Assembly (NCBI GenBank): GCA_963754955.1
Contig: CAVWHY010000011.1
Location: forward strand, 1-64,000
DNA: 64,000 nucleotides
Source of the DNA: CAVQJU01 sp963754955
GTDB lineage: Bacteria > Acidobacteriota > Vicinamibacteria > Vicinamibacterales > CAVVIG01
Direction: 5' to 3'
The notes beneath the pieces are model-generated. The model was not told where the DNA came from. It made no database searches and saw only the letters and a list, made by a program, of their open reading frames with translations. Position numbers and translations under genes: made by a program. Shown one piece after another: positions 38,634 to 49,118 of this stretch (positions are counted from its first letter, which is position 1; every line of letters begins with the position of its first letter).

Positions 38634-40454
38634 ATGACTCCCTTCAGGCGGCTGCTCGGCTACGCGCTTCGATACCGCGCCAAATTTCTTCGCGGCCTCG
38701 CCTGCGTCGTCGTCACGACGGCGGTGTCGCTTCTGGCGCCGAGGGTGCTCGGGCTCGCGATCGACGATCTGACGAAGGGCGTCACCGCCGCCAAGCTCGC
38801 GCTGTATGGCATCGCTGCTGCTGGGGATTGCGATCGTGGGCGGCGTCTTCCGGTTCCTGATGCGGCGGATCCTCACGGGCGTGTCGCGCGACATCGAGTA
38901 CGACATGCGCAACGACTTCTTCGCGCATCTGCAGAGGCTGCCGCTCTCGTATTTCCAGACACATCGCACCGGCGACCTGATGTCGCGCGCCACCAACGAC
39001 CTGAATGCCGTCAGGATGATGATCGGGCCGGCCGTGATGTACTCCACGAACACGGTCCTCGGCTTCGTCGTCGCGCTCGGGCTGATGATCGCCATCGACG
39101 CGCGGCTGACCCTGTTCGCGCTGATCCCGCTGCCGTTCGTGTCGATTTCGGTCAAGTACTTCGGCGGCATGATTCACAAGCGGTTCGAGCAGATCCAGGC
39201 GCAGCTGTCCGACGTCAGCGCCGTGGCGCAGGAAGCGCTGTCCGGCGTCCGCGTGGTGCGCGCGTACCGGCAGGAAGCGGCCGAGATCGAGCGATTCCGG
39301 CGCGCGAACGAGGAGTACCTCCGGCGCAACCGCCAGCTCGTCGTCGATCCAGGGCCTGTTCTTCCCGTGCATGTCGCTGTTTCTCGGGCTGGGCGCCCTG
39401 GTCGTGATCTGGATGGGCAGCCGCGACGTGATCCAGGGACGCATCACGCTCGGACAGTTCGTCGCGTTCCACTCGTATCTGCTGCTCCTCAGCTGGCCGA
39501 TGATCGCCTTCGGCTGGGTCACCAACATGCTGCAGCGCGGGATGGCGTCCTGGAAGCGGATGCTGGAAGTGATGGAGACGGAACCGGCCATCGGCGACAT
39601 CCGTAGGGCGGACCTTTCAGGTCCGCCGCCCGGCGGGGCTGACAGCCCCGCCCTGCCGTCTGCAATCCGCGGGGAGATCGAGTTTCGCGATCTGACGTTC
39701 GCGTACGGGCCGACGACCGTGCTCAGCCACGTGTCGGTCCACATCGACGCCGGCGCAGACGGTCGCGCTCGTCGGCCCGACCGGCTCCGGCAAGTCGACG
39801 CTGATCAGCCTGCTCGCGCGGCTGCACGATCCGCCGCCCGGGACGGTGTTCGTGGACGGCGTGGACGTGCGGACGCTGCCGCTCGACACGCTTCGAGGCG
39901 CGATCGGGTTCGTGCCGCAGGAGCCGTTTCTGTTCTCCGACACGCTGGCCGACAACGTCGCGTTCGGCCTCGACGCCCGGTCCGCCGGCCGACGGCCTCG
40001 ATCCGGCTGCCCAGCGCGGCCAGGCACGAGCGCATCGTGACGCGCGTCGAGCGTCGCCCGCCTGGACAAGGACGTCGCCGACTTTCCGAAGGGCTACGAG
40101 ACGGTGGTCGGCGAGCGCGGAATCACGTTGTCCGGCGGACAGAAGCAGCGGACGGCGCTGGCGCGGGCCGTGGCGATCGACCCGCGCATCCTGATCCTGG
40201 ACGACGCGTTGTCGGCGGTCGACACGTATACCGAGGAGGAAATCCTGTCGCGCCTGCGCGGCGTCATGCGCCAGCGCACGTCGATCATCGTCTCGCATCG
40301 CGTGTCGACCGTGCGGGATGCCGACCTGATTCTCGTGCTCGAGGGCGGCCGCATCGCCGAGCGCGGCACGCACGACGCGCTCGTCGCGCGCGGCGGCCTG
40401 TACGCGGATCTGTACAAGAAGCAACTGCTCGAGGAGGAGCTGGCGGCATCGTGA
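38634..40454 (+). CDS. ABC exporter half-transporter (permease-ATPase fusion), first of pair
   Basis: Six predicted membrane helices (residues ~20-310; VSLLAPRVLGLAIDDL, VLGFVVALGLMIAIDARLTL) are followed by a nucleotide-binding domain with Walker A LVGPTGSGKSTLISLLARLH, Q-loop GFVPQEPFLFSDTLADNV, signature ITLSGGQKQRTALARA, Walker B PRILILDDALSAVD and switch His in SIIVSHRVSTV. Frameshifts lie near 38812, 39347, 39757 and 40030. The linker between membrane and ATPase domains carries an in-frame insertion of a double hairpin repeat (39607-39652). Its stop overlaps the GTG of the second half-transporter (GTGA, 40451-40454), so a heterodimeric MdlAB/BmrCD-like exporter is likely; substrate unknown. 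Confidence 0.88.
39607..39652. repeat. Double palindromic repeat inserted in-frame in the ABC transporter linker
   Basis: Two perfect hairpins in tandem: GGCGGACCT-TTC-AGGTCCGCC (39607-39627) and GGCGGGGCT-GAC-AGCCCCGCC (39632-39652). Together they encode Arg-Ala-Asp-Leu-Ser-Gly-Pro-Pro-Pro-Gly-Gly and onward inside the protein. The flank GTAG plus the TTCAGG core matches the REP-like copies at 42269 and 58762. Confidence 0.85.
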
Positions 40455-42245
40455 ACGAACGACGAGGTCCTCGGCAAGGCCTACGACGCGCGTCTGATGC
40501 GGCGGCTGCTCACGTACCTGCGGCCGTACTGGCGCCAGGTGGCCGTGGCGCTGGCGGCGATCATCGCGGGCGCCGCCGCGCAGCTGGCGCAGCCGTACCT
40601 GGTGAAAGCTGGCCATCGACCGCTTCATCGCGGTCCGGCCGCCTCGACGGCCTCGGGTGGCTCGCCGCGGCCTACCTCGCGATCCTCATCGCGGCGTTCG
40701 TCCTCGAATACCTGCAGACCTGGACGATGCAGATGACGGGCCAGCGGATCATGTTCGACCTGCGGATGGCCATCTACGGCCACCTGCAGCGCCTCGACCT
40801 GGGCTACTACGATCGCAATCCGGTCGGCCGCCTGATGACGCGCGTCACCTCCGACGTCGACGTCCTGAACGATCTGTTCACCTCGGGCGTGGTCACGATC
40901 TTCGGCGACGTGTTCACGCTGGTCGGCATCATGGCCGTGATGCTCGGCATGAACTGGCGGCTCGCCCTCGTGGCCTTCGCCGTGCTGCCGCTCATCGTCC
41001 TGGTCGCGCAGTGGTTCCGCAGCCACGTGCGCGATTCGTACCGGATCGTCCGCGGCTGGATCGCGCGCATCAACGCGTTCCTCAACGAGAACATCACCGG
41101 GATGACGACGGTGCAGCTGTTCCGGCGCGAGGCGCTCAACTTCGCGCGGTTCGACGAGATCGACCGCAAGCATCGCGACGCGAACTTCGAGTCGATCTTC
41201 TACTACTCGGTGTTCTACCCGGCGATCGAAATCGTCGCCGCGCTCGCCTCGGCGCTCATCATCTGGTACGGCGGCGCGAGCGTGCTCGCCGGGACGCTGA
41301 CGATCGGCGCGCTGGTGGCGTTTCTGCAGTACTCGCAGCGCTTCTTCCGGCCGATCAGCGACATGTCGGAGAAGTTCAACGTGCTGCAGGCGGCGATGGC
41401 ATCGTCGGAGCGGATTTTCGCGCTGCTCGACGAGCCGATCGCCGTCGCGTCGCCGGCCGTGCCCGTGCAGCCGCCGCGTGGCCGCCGGGCACATCGCGTT
41501 CGAAGGCGTGTGGTTCGCGTACAAAGGAGAGGACTTCGTGCTGCGCGACGTCAGCTTCGAGGTGAAGCCGGGGCAGCGCGTCGGGATCGTCGGGGCCACG
41601 GGAGCCGGGCAAGTCCACCATCACGAACCTGCTGCTCCGGTTCTACGACGTCAACCGCGGCCGGATCACGGTGGACGGCGTCGACATTCGCGAGCTCGAC
41701 CTGGCCGAGCTGCGCGGCATGGTCAGCCTCGTCCTGCAGGACGTCCATCTGTTCTCGGGGACGATCGCCGACAACATCCGCCTGGGCAACGACGCGCTCG
41801 ACGACGAGGATGTGCGGCGGGCGGCGCAGGCCGTGCACGCGGACGCGTTCATCGCGCAGCTGCCGGACGGGTACGCGACCGCGGTGGCCGAACGGGGTTC
41901 GACGCTGTCGGTCGGGCAGAAGCAGCTGCTCTCGTTCGCGCGCGCGCTGGCGTTCGAGCCCCGCGTGCTGATCCTGGACGAGGCGACGTCGAGCGTCGAC
42001 ACCGACACGGAGCTCCTCATCCGCGACGCGCTTCACGTGCTGATGGCGGGGCGCACGACGATCGCGATCGCGCATCGCCTGTCGACCATCCAGGACATGG
42101 ACCGGATTCTGGTCCTGCACAAGGGGCACCTGCAGGGAGTCGGGCACCCACCAGGAGCTGCTGGCGCAGCGCGGGATCTACTTCCGGCTGTTCGAGCTGC
42201 AGGTACAGGAACCTGGAGCAGTCGGCAGTCGCGGTCAGCAAGTAG
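40451..42245 (+). CDS. ABC exporter half-transporter, second of pair
   Basis: It starts with GTG at 40451 (overlapping the previous stop), then ARLMRRLLTYLRPYWRQVAV and about six membrane helices (VVTIFGDVFTLVGIMAVML; IEIVAALASALIIWYGG). The ATPase domain has Walker A GATGAGKSTITNLLLRFYDV (after a one-base shift), Q-loop SLVLQDVHLFSGTIADN, signature STLSVGQKQLLSFARALAF, Walker B PRVLILDEATSSVDTD and His in IAIAHRLSTI. In the signature the usual SGGQ is SVGQ. Frameshifts lie near 40470, 40610, 41480, 41608, 42140 and 42203. Partner of the upstream half-transporter. Confidence 0.87.
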
Positions 42246-42298
42246 TCGCCGACCTTCAGGTCTGCATTTTCCCGGCAGGCCTGAAGGCCTGCACTACT
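42221..42298. repeat. Composite repeat: GTCGGCAGTC unit plus REP-like palindrome
   Basis: GCAGTCGGCAGTCGCGGTCAG (42218-42238) overlaps the end of the ABC gene. It is followed by the small palindrome GACCTTCAGGTC (42251-42262) and the perfect palindrome GCAGGCCT-GA-AGGCCTGC (42275-42292). The segment 42274-42298 is an exact reverse complement of 58762-58786 (25 nt). It could also serve as a bidirectional terminator between convergent genes. Confidence 0.85.
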
Positions 42299-42299
42299 T

Positions 42300-42846
42300 C
42301 GTCCGAACAGGCTCCTGTGGGAAGCGGCCGCGCGAGCAGCGGCGAACGCGCAGCGTGTTCCGAGCGGCTGAAAAGCCGGTCGAGCAGGCTCGGCGTGGTC
42401 GCGACGCGGGTTCCAGCCCAGGCGGAGCACCGTCAGGCGGACGTCCTTGCGGCCGAACGCCAGCGCCTCGTTGCAGCTCCACATATAAAGGTCCACGAGC
42501 CGGCCCTGGACGCTCGGGCCGGTGTCGAGCACGGTGTAGATCCCGCTGTAACGCTGGACCGAATCCAGCTGCACGACCGAGCCGACCGGCAGGACCTCCG
42601 GGTCGGCGGCGGCGACGCCGGACTGCACCGGCGTGCCCGCAGCTGGTCGTGATGCCCTTGCAGTAGGCGGTGGCCTTGAACGCCAGGCGCGCGCCGGGCG
42701 TCGGCTCCGCTGTCGCCTCGCTGCTGCGCACCCGCCCAGGCGGCGTACTTCGAATCGAGGATCGTGACCTCGTAGGTCGAGACGAACGCCCCTACGGCCG
42801 CGGCGGTGACGAGGGCCTTCCGCCACAGCGAACGGGAAATAATCAC
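42300..42846 (-). CDS. 3D (Asp-Asp-Asp) domain protein, RlpA/double-psi barrel-like
   Basis: The N-terminus IISRSLWRKALVTAAAVGAF is a membrane anchor or signal. After shifts near 42735 and 42640, LAFKATAYCKGITTSCG, VQSGVAAADPEVLPVGSVVQ, YSGIYTVLDTGPSVQGRLVD and LYMWSCNEALAFGRKDVRLT show the 3D domain with its conserved Asp residues. VLRLGWNP ends the conserved part near 42420. The C-terminal end is uncertain because another indel near 42390 must be resolved. 3D-domain proteins cleave or bind peptidoglycan, like MltA and Sps resuscitation factors. Convergent with the ABC pair. Confidence 0.78.
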
Positions 42847-42925
42847 CCCCCAATTGTAGACGTGCCCCGGCCGCTGATCGGCCGCTAAACGACCGCGAAT
42901 TTCGCGTCTTACAATTCAGGTATCT

Positions 42926-43434
42926 TCAATCGCTGCTATGAATTAGATGCTTGATGCGCCGGCGGCTGGTCAGAAAGGCGAGGGCGAGCGGGTACGCCGA
43001 TCACCGCCAGCACGAGCGCGCCCAGCAGCGAGCCAACCGTGTAGGGCCAGAAGAAGGGGCGGAGAATCCGGGCCAGCTCGTGCCAGAAGTCGCCCTGGTA
43101 GAGCGACAGCTCGAACAGGTCGACGACCTGCTGGCGGAACCCCGGAGGGATCCGATGTCCGGTCAGCGGCGCGCCGACGAACATCGTGGTCAGCGCGTAG
43201 TACGGCGCGATGATCCAGGGCAGGTTCGAGTAGACCCCGAGGAGGACGGCGACGCGGTTGTAGTTCAGCAGGAACGCGAAGGCGATGCCCAGAATCGTGT
43301 GGAAACCGAGGAACGGGGAGAATCCGAAGAAGACGCCGAGCGCGAAGGCGGCCGCGGTGCGCTCCGGGGTGTCGTCGACGTGCAGCAGCGTGCCCAGCCA
43401 CCGCCGGACGCAGCGCTTTGGTGAGATGAATCAT
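42926..43434 (-). CDS. DUF2062 membrane protein
   Basis: About 170 residues. MIHLTKALRPAVAG then, in the next frame, TPERTAAAFALGVFFGFSPF, LGFHTILGIAFAFLLNYNRV, VLLGVYSNLPWIIAPYYAL, MFVGAPLTGHRIPPGFRQQV and TVGSLLGALVLAVI, ending RRRIKHLIHSSD. The GVFFGFSPFxGFHT box defines DUF2062. Frameshifts lie near 43395 and 42985. Three or four membrane helices; function unknown. Its ATG overlaps the thiL stop (ATGA, 43431-43434), indicating an operon. Confidence 0.83.
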
Positions 43435-44427
43435 CGGAAGTGGCTGTATCCGGCCGGCATCGGCCGGTCCCCGGCTCCTCCGTCCGCGCAGCACGACCGC
43501 CGCGGTCGGCCGTGCAGACGCCGATGCGCGTCAGGGGCGTGTCGCCCGGCCGCATCGCCGCCTTCAGCCTGCCGCGCGTGCGCGGCCGGACGGTGAAGAG
43601 CAACTCGTAGTCGTCGCCGCCGGTGATGCGCGGCGTGCACGGCGTCCTGTGCCTGCCCGTCGAACCATGTCCGGGCCGCCGGCTCGATGGGCAGGCGTCC
43701 CGGCGTCGATGACGGCGCCGACTCCGCTCCGCTCGGCGAGCCGCTGGACGCCATCGGCCAGGCCGTCGCTCAGATCGACGCAGGCGCTGGCGGCGCGGTT
43801 CCGGCCGAGGAGCGGTGCCGGTCCGGATGCGCGGCTCGGGATAGAGAAAACGCCGGGCGCACGCGCCGGACGCCTCTGCCGTCAGACCTTCCCTGAGCAT
43901 CTGCAAGCCCGGCGGCCGCCGCGCCGATCGCGCCCGTCACGTACAGCTCGTCGCCGGGCCGGGCACCGGCACGAGTCAGCGCCTGGCGGCGTTTCACCGA
44001 TCCCGACACGGTGACGTCGATCACCAGCGGCCCGGGCGAACGCGTCAGGTTGCCGCCCGCGACGTGCACGCCGGTTGCGCGCCGCGAGCGACGTCAGCCC
44101 CAGGATCATCTCGTCGAACTCATGCACGGGCCATGCCGGCGGGAGCACGAGCGACAGCAGGCACAGCCGCGGGAGTGGCGCCCATGGCGGCCAGGTCGCT
44201 CAGGTTGACGGCGAGCGCCCGGTGGCCGATCGCGGCGGGCGGCGTGAACGCGCGATCGAAGTGCACGCCTTCGACGAGCGCGTCGACGCTGAGCACCTCG
44301 AGCCGGTTGCGCTCCGGCACGACGACCGCGGCGTCGTCGCCGATGCCGACCGGCATCCAATCCGGGGGCGGGGGGAGGCAGCGCTCGATCCGGGCGATCA
44401 GTTCGCGCTCGCTGAGGTCGCCGACAC
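43431..44427 (-). CDS. thiL: Thiamine-monophosphate kinase
   Basis: SERELIARIERCLPPPPDW, VGIGDDAAVVVPERNRLEVL, SVDALVEGVHFDRAFTPPA and IGHRALAVNLSDLAAMGATP are the ThiL N-terminal ATP/Mg site. Later ALTRAGARPGDELYVTGAIG, PYELLF-type GGDDYELLFTVRP and the C-terminal MPAGYSHFR follow in shifted frames. At least five indels occur between 43480 and 44420. ThiL phosphorylates thiamine monophosphate to the coenzyme thiamine diphosphate. The start codon (GTG 44427) lies 3 nt beyond the rny stop. It is part of a minus-strand cluster with DUF2062. Confidence 0.85.
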
Positions 44428-44429
44428 CG

Positions 44430-46008
44430 TCACTTCGCGTAGTCCGTGGCGCGCGTTTCCCTGATGACCGTGACCTTGATCTGCCCGGGATACTCGAGCT
44501 CGTTTTCGATGCGGCGGGCGATGTCCTTCGACAGCCAGATGGCTTCCTCGTCCGAAATTTTCTCGCTCTCGACCATGATGCGGATCTCGCGGCCGGCCTG
44601 CAGCGCGAAGGACTTCGAAACGCCCTTGAAGGAGTCGGCGATGCCTTCGAGCTTCTCGAGGCGCTTCACGTACGACTCGAGGATGTCGCGGCGCGCGCCG
44701 GGACGCGCCGCCGAGATCGCGTCTGCGGCCTGCACGATCATGGCCTCGAGCGACGGCCAGTCGATGTCCATGTGGTGCGCGGCCATCGCCATCACGACGG
44801 CCTCGCTCTCGCCGTGCTTGCGCAGGAAGTCGATGCCGATCTGCAGGTGCGTGCCTTCCATCTCGCGGTCGATCGCCTTGCCGATGTCGTGCACGAAGGC
44901 GGCGCGAACGGCGACGTGCGCATCGAGTCCGACTTCTCTGCGCCATGATGCCGGCCAGCCGGGCGACCTCCGCGGAGTGGGCGAGCACGTTCTGGCCGTA
45001 GCTGGTGCGGTACCGGAGGCGGCCCATCAGCCGGCAGATGTCGGGGTGCAGGTCGTGAAGGCCGAGGTCGAATGCGACGGCTTCACCTTCCTTGCGCATC
45101 GACTCGTCGGTTTCGTCCTTCACTTTCTGGACGACTTCTTCGATGCGCGCCGGGTGGATGCGGCCGTCGGCGATCAGACGCTCGATGGCCTGCTTGGCGA
45201 TCTCGCGGCGGTAGGGATCGAAGCCCGACAGGATGATCGCGCCCGGCGTGTCGTCCACGATGAGATCGACGCCGGTCGCCATCTCGAGCGCGCGGATGTT
45301 GCGGCCCTCGCGTCCGATGATGCGGCCCTTGAGATCGTCGCTCGGCAGGTCGACGACCGACACCGTCGTCTCGACGGCGTGCTCGCCCGCGCAGCGCTGG
45401 ATGGCCTGCGTGATGTAGTGCTTCGCGCGATCGACGGCCGTTTCGCGCGCTTCGGCGTCGAGCCGCTTGAGCAGGTTGGCGGAGTCGTGCCGCGCCTGGT
45501 CTTCGATCTGCTTGATCAGCAGCTCTTTGGCTTCGTCGGCGGTGAGGCTGGCGACGCGTTCGAGCTCGTGCTGCTGGCGCGCGACCAGCTCCTCGTATTT
45601 CCTGGCGGCGGCCGCGGCGGCTTTCTCGCGTTCGGCGACGGCCCGATCGCGCGCCGCCGACTTCCTTGTCGAGGCGGTCGAGCGCGGCCTGCCGCTCGTT
45701 GAGCGACGCGTCGCGCCTGGCGAGCCCTGCTCGACGGCGGCGGCCTGCTGGCGGTGCTGCAGCGCCTGGCGCTCGGAGTCGACGACCAGCTGGTGGGCCT
45801 TCTCCTTGGCGTCGAGGAGGGCTTCCTTCTTGAGCGTGTCGGCGTCGCGTTCGGCGTCCTTGACGAGCGCGGAGCGGCCTGGTCTTCGGCGCGGCCGACG
45901 GTGTCAGCGGCGATGCGTTTGCGGTTTGCCACCCACCAGGCAAACACGGCCCCGGCCACCACCACGGTGATGACCAGGTTGATCGACGTAACCGACTATC
46001 GGCAACAC
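44430..46008 (-). CDS. rny: Ribonuclease Y
   Basis: The N-terminal membrane helix is NLVITVVVAGAVFAWWVANR. It is followed by a long charged coiled coil (45400-45900, several indels), the KH domain (VVDLPSDDLKGRIIGREGRN, IRALEMATGVDLIVDDTPGA) and the HD domain (TSYGQNVLAHSAEVARLAGI, VHDIGKAIDREMEGTHLQIG, MAAHHMDIDWPSLEA). The C-terminus IKVTVIRETRATDYAK is diagnostic. A GTG start at 46008 follows GGAAAGGACG. Frame changes occur near 44940, 45660, 45730, 45880 and 45985. It is an inner-membrane endoribonuclease that starts mRNA decay. It lies downstream of zapBA and 6S RNA. Confidence 0.92.
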
Positions 46009-46126
46009 GCGTGACGTCCTTTCCCGTGACCCACATCGGGCGTTCGTGGGGGTCGGCGCCGCGCGCGGGGAAATGCCCCGCGAAGGGAATTGTGCTCGCT
46101 AGCAACTGGGATGGACGAACGGAAGA

Positions 46127-46303
46127 GATCCCCGCTTTGCCGTGTGAGGAGGTCGTTGAACCTGCGTAAACAGGTGGAACCGCTCTAATAAGCCGCGCTT
46201 CAGGCTTCCTCTTACAGAGGCATGCACACCACGCGGCGTCGCGACTCACTTAGGTGAAACGTTGGCTCAAACAGCCTTCCGTCATCACGCGCAAAGCAGG
46301 GAA
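46127..46303 (-). ncRNA. ssrS: 6S RNA
   Basis: A gap of about 330 nt between zapA and rny has no reading frame but has 6S features on the minus strand. The closing helix CCCTGCTTTGC (46291-46301) pairs with GCAAAGCGGGG (46130-46140) over 11 bp including one G-U. Conserved segments TTTGAGCCAACGTTTCACC, GTGCATGCC and GAGGAAGCCTGAAG match the E. coli 6S pattern (CTGAGCC..TTTCA; GAGCATGC; GAGAAGCCTTAA). The location just downstream of zapA is the same as in E. coli. It sequesters sigma-70 RNA polymerase in stationary phase. Confidence 0.82.
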
Positions 46304-46344
46304 CCCAATCGCTGAGTGAATCTTAGTCGTTCAACGTGTCAGGT

Positions 46345-46638
46345 TCAAGCAAGGAGGACGCGGTCCACGAGGCGTTCGAGCTCCCCGGCCCGTTCGGCGA
46401 CTTCGCCGTCCCGGGCGCGGGTGGTTTCGCGGGCGCGAAACAGCTCGTCGGCCACGTTGAGCGCGGTCAGGACGGCCAGGCGCTGCGGATCGCCGGTCGG
46501 GGCCGATTCGCCGGCCGCCCGCATCTTTTCGTCCACGTAGTTCGCCAGCCGGCTGACGTACTCAGGATCGAGCGTGGTCCGGATCGGATAACGCTGTCCG
46601 CAGATCTCGACCGGTATGACGCGGCCGGAGTCAGACAC
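46345..46638 (-). CDS. zapA: Cell division protein ZapA
   Basis: 97 residues: IPVEICGQRYPIRTTLDPEY, VSRLANYVDEKMRAAGES and RLAVLTALNVADELFRARET, then a C-terminal coiled coil. It is the standard ZapA fold, which bundles FtsZ filaments at midcell. Its ATG overlaps the last base of the ZapB-like stop, so translation is coupled. 6S RNA follows. Confidence 0.92.
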   Translation of the reverse strand: MSDSGRVIPVEICGQRYPIRTTLDPEYVSRLANYVDEKMRAAGESAPTGDPQRLAVLTALNVADELFRARETTRARDGEVAERAGELERLVDRVLLA

Positions 46639-46916
46639 TACAGGTTCAGCGCTTCGAGCTGATCGAGCATCTCGCCGACGCGGGTCCGGATGACGTCGCG
46701 CTGGTCCTTGAGCGCCGTAATCTCGGTCGCCAGGGCTTCGCTGGTCTCGGCGCGCGAGCGCAGCACGTCGATTTCGTTCTTCAGCCGCTGGTTTTCCTCA
46801 GCGGCCCGTTTCTGGTCCGCCGACATCCGATCGACCATCCCGATGAGACGCTTGACCTTGTCCTCGAGGCGATCGAGGGGTTCGAGCTCCACGTCGCGCG
46901 TTGCCGTCTTCGCCAT
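46638..46916 (-). CDS. zapB: ZapB-like coiled-coil cell division protein
   Basis: 92 residues, almost entirely predicted coiled coil (LDRLEDKVKRLIGMVDRMSA; AAEENQRLKNEIDVLRSRAE; ITALKDQRDVIRTRVGEML). The length, heptads and tight coupling to zapA indicate a ZapB-type partner that links ZapA to other division proteins. Assignment rests on context as well as composition. Confidence 0.75.
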   Translation of the reverse strand: MAKTATRDVELEPLDRLEDKVKRLIGMVDRMSADQKRAAEENQRLKNEIDVLRSRAETSEALATEITALKDQRDVIRTRVGEMLDQLEALNL

Positions 46917-46934
46917 ATGCGATCCCCTGCTTCG

Positions 46935-48999
46935 TTATCTCAACACCGCGCCGTGTTCGCGCACGAGCGCGGCCAGAATCATGTCGACGCTCTGCTGGAC
47001 TTCAGCGTCGGTCAGCGTGCGATCGGATGCCTGAAACGTCAGCCGCAGTGAGAGGCTGACTCGGCCGTTCGGCACGCCCTTGCCCGCGTACCGATCGAAG
47101 ACGCGAACGCTGATCATCGGCGCGGGCGCCGCCGCGGCCGCCGCCTGAATGTTGCCACGAATGATCTCGGCAGGCAAGACGTCATCGACGACGATCGAAA
47201 GATCGCGGACGACAAACGGATGGCGGGGCAGCGGCTGGACCGCGTCGCGCTGTTCCGAACGCGCGGCCCATGCGGCATCGAGATCGATCTCGGCCACGAA
47301 GATCGCGTCCTGCCGCGGCGCGCCGCGGCCATCGGCAATGGCCGGCGCGAGTTGCCCGATCACGCCGAGCGGAGTGGTGCCGGCGGTAAGAGCGGCGGCG
47401 TGGCCGGCGACCAGATACGGCAGGCGTCGCCGGCGCAAAACCAGGCGTCACGCCGACGGCGTCCGCGAGGCGTTCGACGACGCCCTTTGACGTCGAAGAA
47501 GTCCACGTCCCGCACGCCGTCCTTCCAGTGTTCGCCGGCCGCACCGGTCCACGCGATGGCGACGCCGCGCGTTTCGCCGCTCGAGGTGAAGCGCGCGCCG
47601 ATTTCGAAGAGCGGCGACGTCCCGGCGTCCGTGCCGGCGATTGTGCGCGACGGCATCGACGAGGCCGGGCAGCAGGGACGGGCGCAACGTGTCGAACTTC
47701 GCCGACAGCGGGTTCGCGATGCCGACCGTGCGGGCGGGGCCGATCTCGAACGGCGCTGCAGCCTTGCTCTCGACGAATCCGAATGTGACCGCCTCTGAAA
47801 GCCCGGCGGCCGTCAGGACGCGGCGGACCGTCCGATCGCGGCCGATTCGCGCGTCGGGCGGCGGCGCCGGCTGAGTGAGCGGCGGAAACGCCGCCTCGAG
47901 GCGATCGAAGCCGTAGTGCCGGCCCACCTCCTCGATGAGGTCCACCTCGCGCAACAGGTCGACGCGGAAGGTCGGCGCCACCGCATCCCAGCCGTCGGCG
48001 GCTGCCGCGACCTCGAGGCCCAGACTGCGCAGGATGCGCTCGACGTCGCGGTCCGGGACGCCGGCGCCGAGCACCGACGGCAAGGCGCGCGCGCCGCAGA
48101 TGCAGCCGCTCCGGCTCGACGACCACCGGGTACCGGTCGACGATCGCGCCGGCGGCCTTCCCGGCGCCGATGGATTGCATCAGCGCGATCGCTCGCTGCA
48201 GTGCGACGACGGGCGCGCTGACGTCGGCACCGCGCTCGAACCGCGCCGACGCCTCGGTCTTCAGTCCCAGCCGCTTGCCCGTGCGGCGAACCGAGGCCGG
48301 CTTGAAGCACGCGCTCTCGAACACGATCGCGCGGGTGGAGCCGGACACCTCGGATGCCGCGCCGCCCATGACGCCGGCCACCGCCTGCGCGCGATCGCGG
48401 TCGGCGATGACGAGCATGTCCGGTTCGAGCTTGCGATCGACGCCGTCGAGCGTCCGGATGGATTCACCCTTCGCCGCGCGCCGCACGCGGATGGACCCGC
48501 CGGCGAGCGTGTCGAGGTCGAAGGCGTGCATCGGCTGGCCCAGTTCGAGCAGCACGTAGTTCGTCACGTCGACGATGGGACTGATCGGACGCACGCCGGC
48601 CGCCTGCAGGCGCGCCGACATCCACGGCGGCGTCACGGGGCCGGCGCCGCCGACGCCCGCGATATCTGCGACAGCGGCCGCATACCGCGGGCACAACTCT
48701 GCGTCCTCGATCGTGACGTGGATTCGATCGGACTCTCCGGAGGGAACGGCTGCCCCCGCGGTGGATGGCGCCGGCGTGAGCGGCGCGGCATACGCCGTCG
48801 CCACCTCGCGCGCCAGCCCGATCACGCTGAGGCAGTCCGGCCGGTTGGCCGTGACCTCGAAGTCGATCACCGCGTCGCCGGCGTCCAGCGGTTCGACGGC
48901 CGCAACCTCGAAGCCGCGCAGCCCGAGCGTCTCGGCGATCTCTTCCGGAGTCGCCTTCACGTCGACAAAATCACGGAGCCAGGAAATGACGAGCCGCAT
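46935..48999 (-). CDS. pheT: Phenylalanine-tRNA ligase beta subunit, short form without EMAP domain
   Basis: VISWLRDFVDVKATPEEIAE and LRGFEVAAVEPL lead straight into VIDFEVTANRPDCLSVIGLA, without the usual ~110-residue tRNA-binding (EMAP) insertion. The B3/B4 domain (ISPIVDVTNYVLLELGQPMH, AFDLDTLAGGSIRVRRAAKG, GVMGGAASEVSGST) and B5 follow. The FDX-ACB anticodon-binding end (FDRYAGKGVPNGRVSLSLRL, AEVQQSVDMILAALVREHGA) closes it. Frameshifts lie near 48090, 47650, 47490, 47440 and 47400. The total is about 688 codons against about 790-800 for full-length PheT. With PheS it forms the (alpha-beta)2 enzyme charging tRNA-Phe. Confidence 0.92.
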
Positions 49000-49018
49000 T
49001 TACTTCCAGCGCCTGCCG

Positions 49019-49107
49019 ATCACGAAGACACGAAGAACACGAAGGTCACTACGTAATTCCGGACACGAGGATCGCGTGTCGCTTCGTGGCCTTCGTGCAG
49101 TCGTGAT
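49019..49107. repeat. CACGAAG-type intergenic palindromic repeat, copy 1
   Basis: ATCACGAAGACACGAAGAAC, then ACGAAGGTC, and about 45 nt later CGCTTCGTGGCCTTCGTGC. The arms are complementary (CACGAAG against CTTCGTG) and can form a hairpin in the pheS-pheT gap. Relatives lie at 50194 and 59573. Confidence 0.75.
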
Positions 49108-49118
49108 TAGAGCGGCCA

